A stretch of 17,586 bases of DNA from Oribacterium sp. UBA3737 (lineage in GTDB: Bacteria > Bacillota_A > Clostridia > Lachnospirales > Lachnospiraceae): NCBI GenBank assembly GCA_002371295.1, contig DFGZ01000006.1, positions 1-17,586 of the forward strand, written 5' to 3'. The stretch's first letter is position 1; each line of letters starts with the position of its first letter. The translations under genes were made by a program, and so were the position numbers. This document shows, piece by piece, positions 14,407 through 17,586 of the stretch. The notes beneath the pieces were generated by a model, which was given only the letters and a program-made list of their open reading frames with translations, was not told the DNA's origin and did no database searches.

Positions 14407-15438
14407 ATGCGACAGATAACTTTGGGTACAACAGGCATTACGGTTCCGCAGAACGGGTTCGGAGCGCTTCCGGTGCAGCGCTGTGATACTGACCTGGGAG
14501 TGAAGATACTGCTCCGTGCTTACGAGGGCGGGATCACTTATTTTGATACGGCGAGAGCTTACTCGGACAGTGAGTTTAAAATAGGTAAGGCTTTTAATAC
14601 AAAGGAAGCCAGAGAGAAGATATATATAGCGACTAAGACACAGGCCAAGACTCCGGAGGCATTTTGGAAGGATCTTGAGACCTCTCTTACGACTTTAGGC
14701 ACTGACTATATAGATGTGTACCAGTTCCATATGGCAGGGCAGGTATACGGCCCGGGTGACGGGACAGGTATGTATGAGTGTATGCTCGAGGCTAAGAAAG
14801 AGGGTAAGATCAGGCATATCGGCATTACCGCTCACAAGATAGGTGTGGCTAAGGAGGCTGCAAAAAGCGGACTTTACGAGACGCTGCAGTTTCCGTTCTC
14901 GTATCTGTCGGGAAAGCAGGAGCTTGAGCTTGTGGAGATCTGCCGTGAGAATAATGTGGGCTTTATAGCTATGAAGGGATTAGCCGGCGGACTTATCAAC
15001 CGCTCGGATGCGGCGATGGCTTATATGACGCAGTTTGATAATGTGCTTCCCATCTGGGGCATTCAGAAGGAAAGTGAGCTTGACGAATGGCTTTCATATA
15101 TGGAGAATACTCCTTCCATGACGGAGGAGATTACGGCGTTTATCAAAAAAGAACAGGATGAGCTGGCAGGGGATTTCTGCAGGGGCTGCGGATATTGCAT
15201 GCCTTGTCCGATGGGGATCACCATCAACCAGTGCGCACGTATATCTCTGATGCTCCGCCGTGCACCGTCGGCCGGATGGCTTTCGGAGCACTGGCAGAAC
15301 GAGATGAAGAAGATTGAGACCTGCATCAATTGCAGGCAGTGTGTAGCGAAGTGTCCGTACGAGCTGAATACTCCGGAGCTTTTGAAGAAAAATTATGAGG
15401 ATTACAAGAGGGTGCTGGCAGGAGAGGTGAAAGTGTGA
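14407..15438 (+). CDS. Aldo/keto reductase with C-terminal 2x[4Fe-4S] ferredoxin-like region
   Basis: The 343-residue cytoplasmic enzyme has an aldo/keto reductase barrel followed by an iron-sulfur tail. The catalytic tetrad is visible: Asp47 and Tyr52 (FDTARAYSD), Lys77 (ATKTQ) and His108 (QFHMAG). After about residue 250 come C258-x2-C261-x2-C264-x2-C267-P and C306-x2-C309-x2-C312-x3-C316-P, enough for two [4Fe-4S] clusters. This layout is common in clostridial oxidoreductases that may pass electrons between ferredoxin and NAD(P)H or an organic carbonyl; the substrate is not known. AAGGAG precedes the ATG. It lies 73 bases after tetR with no clear promoter or terminator between, so it may be part of the same TetR-controlled transcript. 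Confidence 0.92.
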   Translation: MRQITLGTTGITVPQNGFGALPVQRCDTDLGVKILLRAYEGGITYFDTARAYSDSEFKIGKAFNTKEAREKIYIATKTQAKTPEAFWKDLETSLTTLGTDYIDVYQFHMAGQVYGPGDGTGMYECMLEAKKEGKIRHIGITAHKIGVAKEAAKSGLYETLQFPFSYLSGKQELELVEICRENNVGFIAMKGLAGGLINRSDAAMAYMTQFDNVLPIWGIQKESELDEWLSYMENTPSMTEEITAFIKKEQDELAGDFCRGCGYCMPCPMGITINQCARISLMLRRAPSAGWLSEHWQNEMKKIETCINCRQCVAKCPYELNTPELLKKNYEDYKRVLAGEVKV

Positions 15439-15476
15439 CAGGAGAACCGTCCCCTTGTCACTTGTTCCGTTTTTTA
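15435..15476 (+). terminator. GTGACA...TGTCAC element, probable terminator of the reductase gene
   Basis: GTGACA (15435-15440) and TGTCAC (15456-15461) are perfect inverted ends of a 27-bp element whose interior (GGAG / CCCC) pairs partly. It includes the stop codon of the aldo/keto reductase. A T-run lies at 15470-15475, eight bases after the stem. The motif GTGACA-GGAGAACCGTCCCC is a short dispersed sequence I recognise from Firmicutes genomes. It separates two convergent genes and may serve both. Confidence 0.55.
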
Positions 15477-17072
15477 CTTAGATAACTTCATTACCTTCTT
15501 ATAACACAGCCCTGTGAGCAGTGATACGATGAGTATCAATGCTAAAAGGATGAGGTTAAGGTTCATGTGCATGCCGAGGATTACGACCGGCACTATGAGG
15601 ATCATGGTGGCAAACATGTTCGGGAGCATGTAGATGGCTACCGCGGAGCTCTGTTTTATGACCTCGATCTCGTTTCCCCAGTCAAGACGCATATGTTTGA
15701 TACCGCATACACAGCCCCAGGCTGTGGAAAAGGCGCATAGGGCTACCATGAGGATTATCTCAAGTAGAGAGGTAAGTACAGGGACCTTGGCGGATATGCA
15801 CAGGCATATGGTCCCAAACACTGCAAATGGTACGGTCAGGTACATGTTAAACAGCATTTTCCCGCGATACAGGGTCTTTTCAGGGATGGGCAGGCTTTTC
15901 ACTATCCAGTAGTTTTTGCCTTCGAGCGAAGGTGAGATAGCGGTGGTGGCCACCATGCCGATCATAAAATATATGATGAGCGGAAATGCGGGATAGAGCA
16001 TTTCTTTGCTTACGGGGGCATCCTGCAGGACCTTGGCTATAATGCTTTCGATATCGAAGATAAGAGCGGCAACGCCTATAAGTACTGCAAATATCTCGCC
16101 CAGACCGCCGTTTACCATGTATGTGGGTGAACCGGTCATGCGCTTAAATTCTTTGTATGCTATTGCATTTTCAATGCTGCGGCTTTTTTGCGCCGTCATC
16201 TTGAACTTCTTCGATGCGGCGTGAGACTTGAGCTTCGAATTGATGCTGCGGTAGGAGCGTCCCACGGGGATGAATATTACAGCAAACAAAAGGATGGATA
16301 CACCGGTAAGAAGCAGGATATCCGATATGGAAAAACTACTTACGGCCCCGTCAAACCATTTAGCCGGAAGATAGATACTTTCGGCTTTTTTTATTGCCTC
16401 GGAGGCTGAAAGCAGGGCATCGTTTAGCTTCTCTTCGTCTTTTGCGAAAGCTTCTATCCCGAAACGCAGGGCGAATACTGCCAGGACAAATATAAAAGTA
16501 AGGATTGTCTGGAGGATGTTCTTTTTCCTGAATCCGGCGCTTACTTTAGCTATGAGGAAGCCGATAAATGCGGCTGCCAGCATGGGGATGACGGGCAGGA
16601 ACAGCGAAAGTATGAGCCATACGGGGTATACCCATATTTCCGGAGCCGCGTAAATGGCGTACCCGATCAGCATGGCGACGGAAATGCTTACGTTCCAGGG
16701 GAGGCTCTTTACATACATGTACATGAATTTGCAGCCTGCGACTGTGCCGGGGTTAAACGGCAGGGACATCAGCATGTCGTATTCCTTGAAATTGAACAGA
16801 TAGCCGTTGGTCTTAAACAGGGTAAATATAAATGCCAGTGCGGAAATGGTAAGTGCACAGACTGCGGGCATTATCCCGACGAGCCCCATTTTTCCGTATC
16901 CGATGCTCATGCCGATACAATAAGCGATAAGGCATAAGTAGAGAATGCAAAAGCCTATAAAACCGCCTATGATACGGCCTTTTTTCTTTTTGTCTTTGCA
17001 GTTTTTATAGATATTCCACTGGCTGGTGGACTTTAGCAGAGTCCTTAAGAGCACAATGCTATTTTTGTTCAT
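15474..17072 (-). CDS. ABC-2 type exporter membrane protein
   Basis: The 532-residue integral membrane protein has about twelve hydrophobic helices, beginning at about residue 32 (GGFIGFCILYLCLIAYCIG) and ending with a C-terminal cluster. Two features of the putative ABC-exporter permease family of Firmicutes are seen: the cytoplasmic NLFNFKEYDMLMSLPF-like segment near residue 90 (here YLFNFKEYDMLMSLPF) and ISPSLEGKNYWIVKSLPIPE in the second half. It would form the membrane path for the ATPase encoded just upstream, with which it overlaps by 14 bases. GGAGG lies 6 bases before the ATG, inside the end of the ATPase gene, so translation is coupled. Cargo is unknown; the family may act on peptides, lipids or envelope stress. 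Confidence 0.88.
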   Translation of the reverse strand: MNKNSIVLLRTLLKSTSQWNIYKNCKDKKKKGRIIGGFIGFCILYLCLIAYCIGMSIGYGKMGLVGIMPAVCALTISALAFIFTLFKTNGYLFNFKEYDMLMSLPFNPGTVAGCKFMYMYVKSLPWNVSISVAMLIGYAIYAAPEIWVYPVWLILSLFLPVIPMLAAAFIGFLIAKVSAGFRKKNILQTILTFIFVLAVFALRFGIEAFAKDEEKLNDALLSASEAIKKAESIYLPAKWFDGAVSSFSISDILLLTGVSILLFAVIFIPVGRSYRSINSKLKSHAASKKFKMTAQKSRSIENAIAYKEFKRMTGSPTYMVNGGLGEIFAVLIGVAALIFDIESIIAKVLQDAPVSKEMLYPAFPLIIYFMIGMVATTAISPSLEGKNYWIVKSLPIPEKTLYRGKMLFNMYLTVPFAVFGTICLCISAKVPVLTSLLEIILMVALCAFSTAWGCVCGIKHMRLDWGNEIEVIKQSSAVAIYMLPNMFATMILIVPVVILGMHMNLNLILLALILIVSLLTGLCYKKVMKLSK

Positions 17073-17586
17073 CCTGTACCTCCAAAAAGACTTCCTCTAA
17101 TGACTTTTTGCCGGTCAGTTCTTCCATGGTACCGGTGTCGATGATCTTGCCGTTTTTGATGATGGCTACTTTGTTGCAGAGTTTTTCGGCTACGTCAAGC
17201 ACGTGTGTTGAGAAAAAGATGGCGGTGCCGTTCGCACACATTTCGTGCATGATCTGCTTTAAGGTGAAGGCGGCCTTCGGGTCAAGGCCTACAAAGGGCT
17301 CGTCCATGACCATGAGCTTAGGGTTGTGGATGAGGGCCGAGATGATGGCGAGCTTTTGCTTCATGCCGTGTGAGTAAGAACTGATAAGGTCGCCAAGAGA
17401 GTCCGTGAGCTCGAAAAGGTCGGAGTATCTTTTGATGGCGGCTTCACGTTCTGCCTCGCTTATACGGAATACATCGGCTATGAAGTTCAGGTACTGGATG
17501 CCGGTGAGGTTCTCATAGAGATCCGGGTTATCCGGGATGTAGGCGGTTATCTTCTTACATTCTAAAGCGTCGGTTTTTACGGAATG
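17059..17586 (-). CDS. ABC transporter ATP-binding protein (partial, N-terminus outside window)
   Basis: The frame stays open to the window edge, so the ATG at 17364 is internal. The visible part begins with SVKTDALECKKITAYIPDNPDLYENLTG, shows the ABC signature SYSHGMKQK, Walker B LMVMDEP, D-loop GLDPKAA, and the switch histidine in FFSTHVLD, and ends with EVQDEQK. Walker A must lie outside the window. The motifs and the GTMEELTGKKSLEEVFLEV tail are typical of the ABC-2 (drug/lantibiotic-type) ATPases. It pairs with the overlapping membrane protein gene downstream. Confidence 0.93.
   Translation of the reverse strand, partial: HSVKTDALECKKITAYIPDNPDLYENLTGIQYLNFIADVFRISEAEREAAIKRYSDLFELTDSLGDLISSYSHGMKQKLAIISALIHNPKLMVMDEPFVGLDPKAAFTLKQIMHEMCANGTAIFFSTHVLDVAEKLCNKVAIIKNGKIIDTGTMEELTGKKSLEEVFLEVQDEQK

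Overview
The window reads as a chromosomal segment of a low-to-moderate-GC anaerobic Firmicute, most likely a Lachnospiraceae-type gut or rumen bacterium. The evidence is strong GGAGG-type ribosome binding sites, a rubrerythrin, an aldo/keto reductase carrying ferredoxin clusters, a secreted Thr/Pro-rich surface protein and ABC-2 exporters. This assignment is inferred from gene content and style, not from a marker gene.

Left flank (1-3960): the C-terminal end of an ABCB-type exporter; a LUD-domain (lactate-utilization-like) protein with its own extended -10 promoter and a GC-rich leader hairpin; a convergent gene for a secreted repeat-rich protein with a long hairpin terminator; and a rubrerythrin with a textbook promoter and terminator.

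Centre (about 3960-11980): an AT-rich block unlike its flanks, holding five tightly packed genes on the + strand. The first encodes an AAA/DUF4143 ATPase with an intact-looking PD-(D/E)xK-like C-terminus. The next four are a complete Wadjet set: jetA (kleisin-like), jetB (MukE-like), jetC (MukB/SMC-like ATPase) and jetD (Toprim nuclease). Wadjet systems sense and cleave circular plasmid DNA by loop extrusion. The only clear promoter (TTGCCA-N17-TATAAT) lies at the end of a 23-bp tandem repeat array of about 4.6 units, so the array is a candidate operator for the whole five-gene operon. The block ends in two hairpins, the second a classic terminator with a GTGA loop.

Right flank (11980-17586): a regulated redox cluster. 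A CrtI/phytoene-desaturase-like FAD oxidoreductase is transcribed from a TTGACA-N17-TATATT promoter bracketed by two matching palindromes (TTGAAT-N4-ATTCAA). A TetR-family regulator follows, separated from it by a 64-bp REP/MITE-like inverted repeat, then the aldo/keto reductase-ferredoxin protein. The simplest reading is that TetR controls the oxidoreductase promoter through the two palindromes. A short GTGACA...TGTCAC element overlaps the reductase stop codon. Convergent to it is an ABC-2 exporter pair (membrane protein plus ATPase), whose ATPase is cut off by the window end.

The most interesting item is the Wadjet operon led by a DUF4143 ATPase under an iteron-like promoter.
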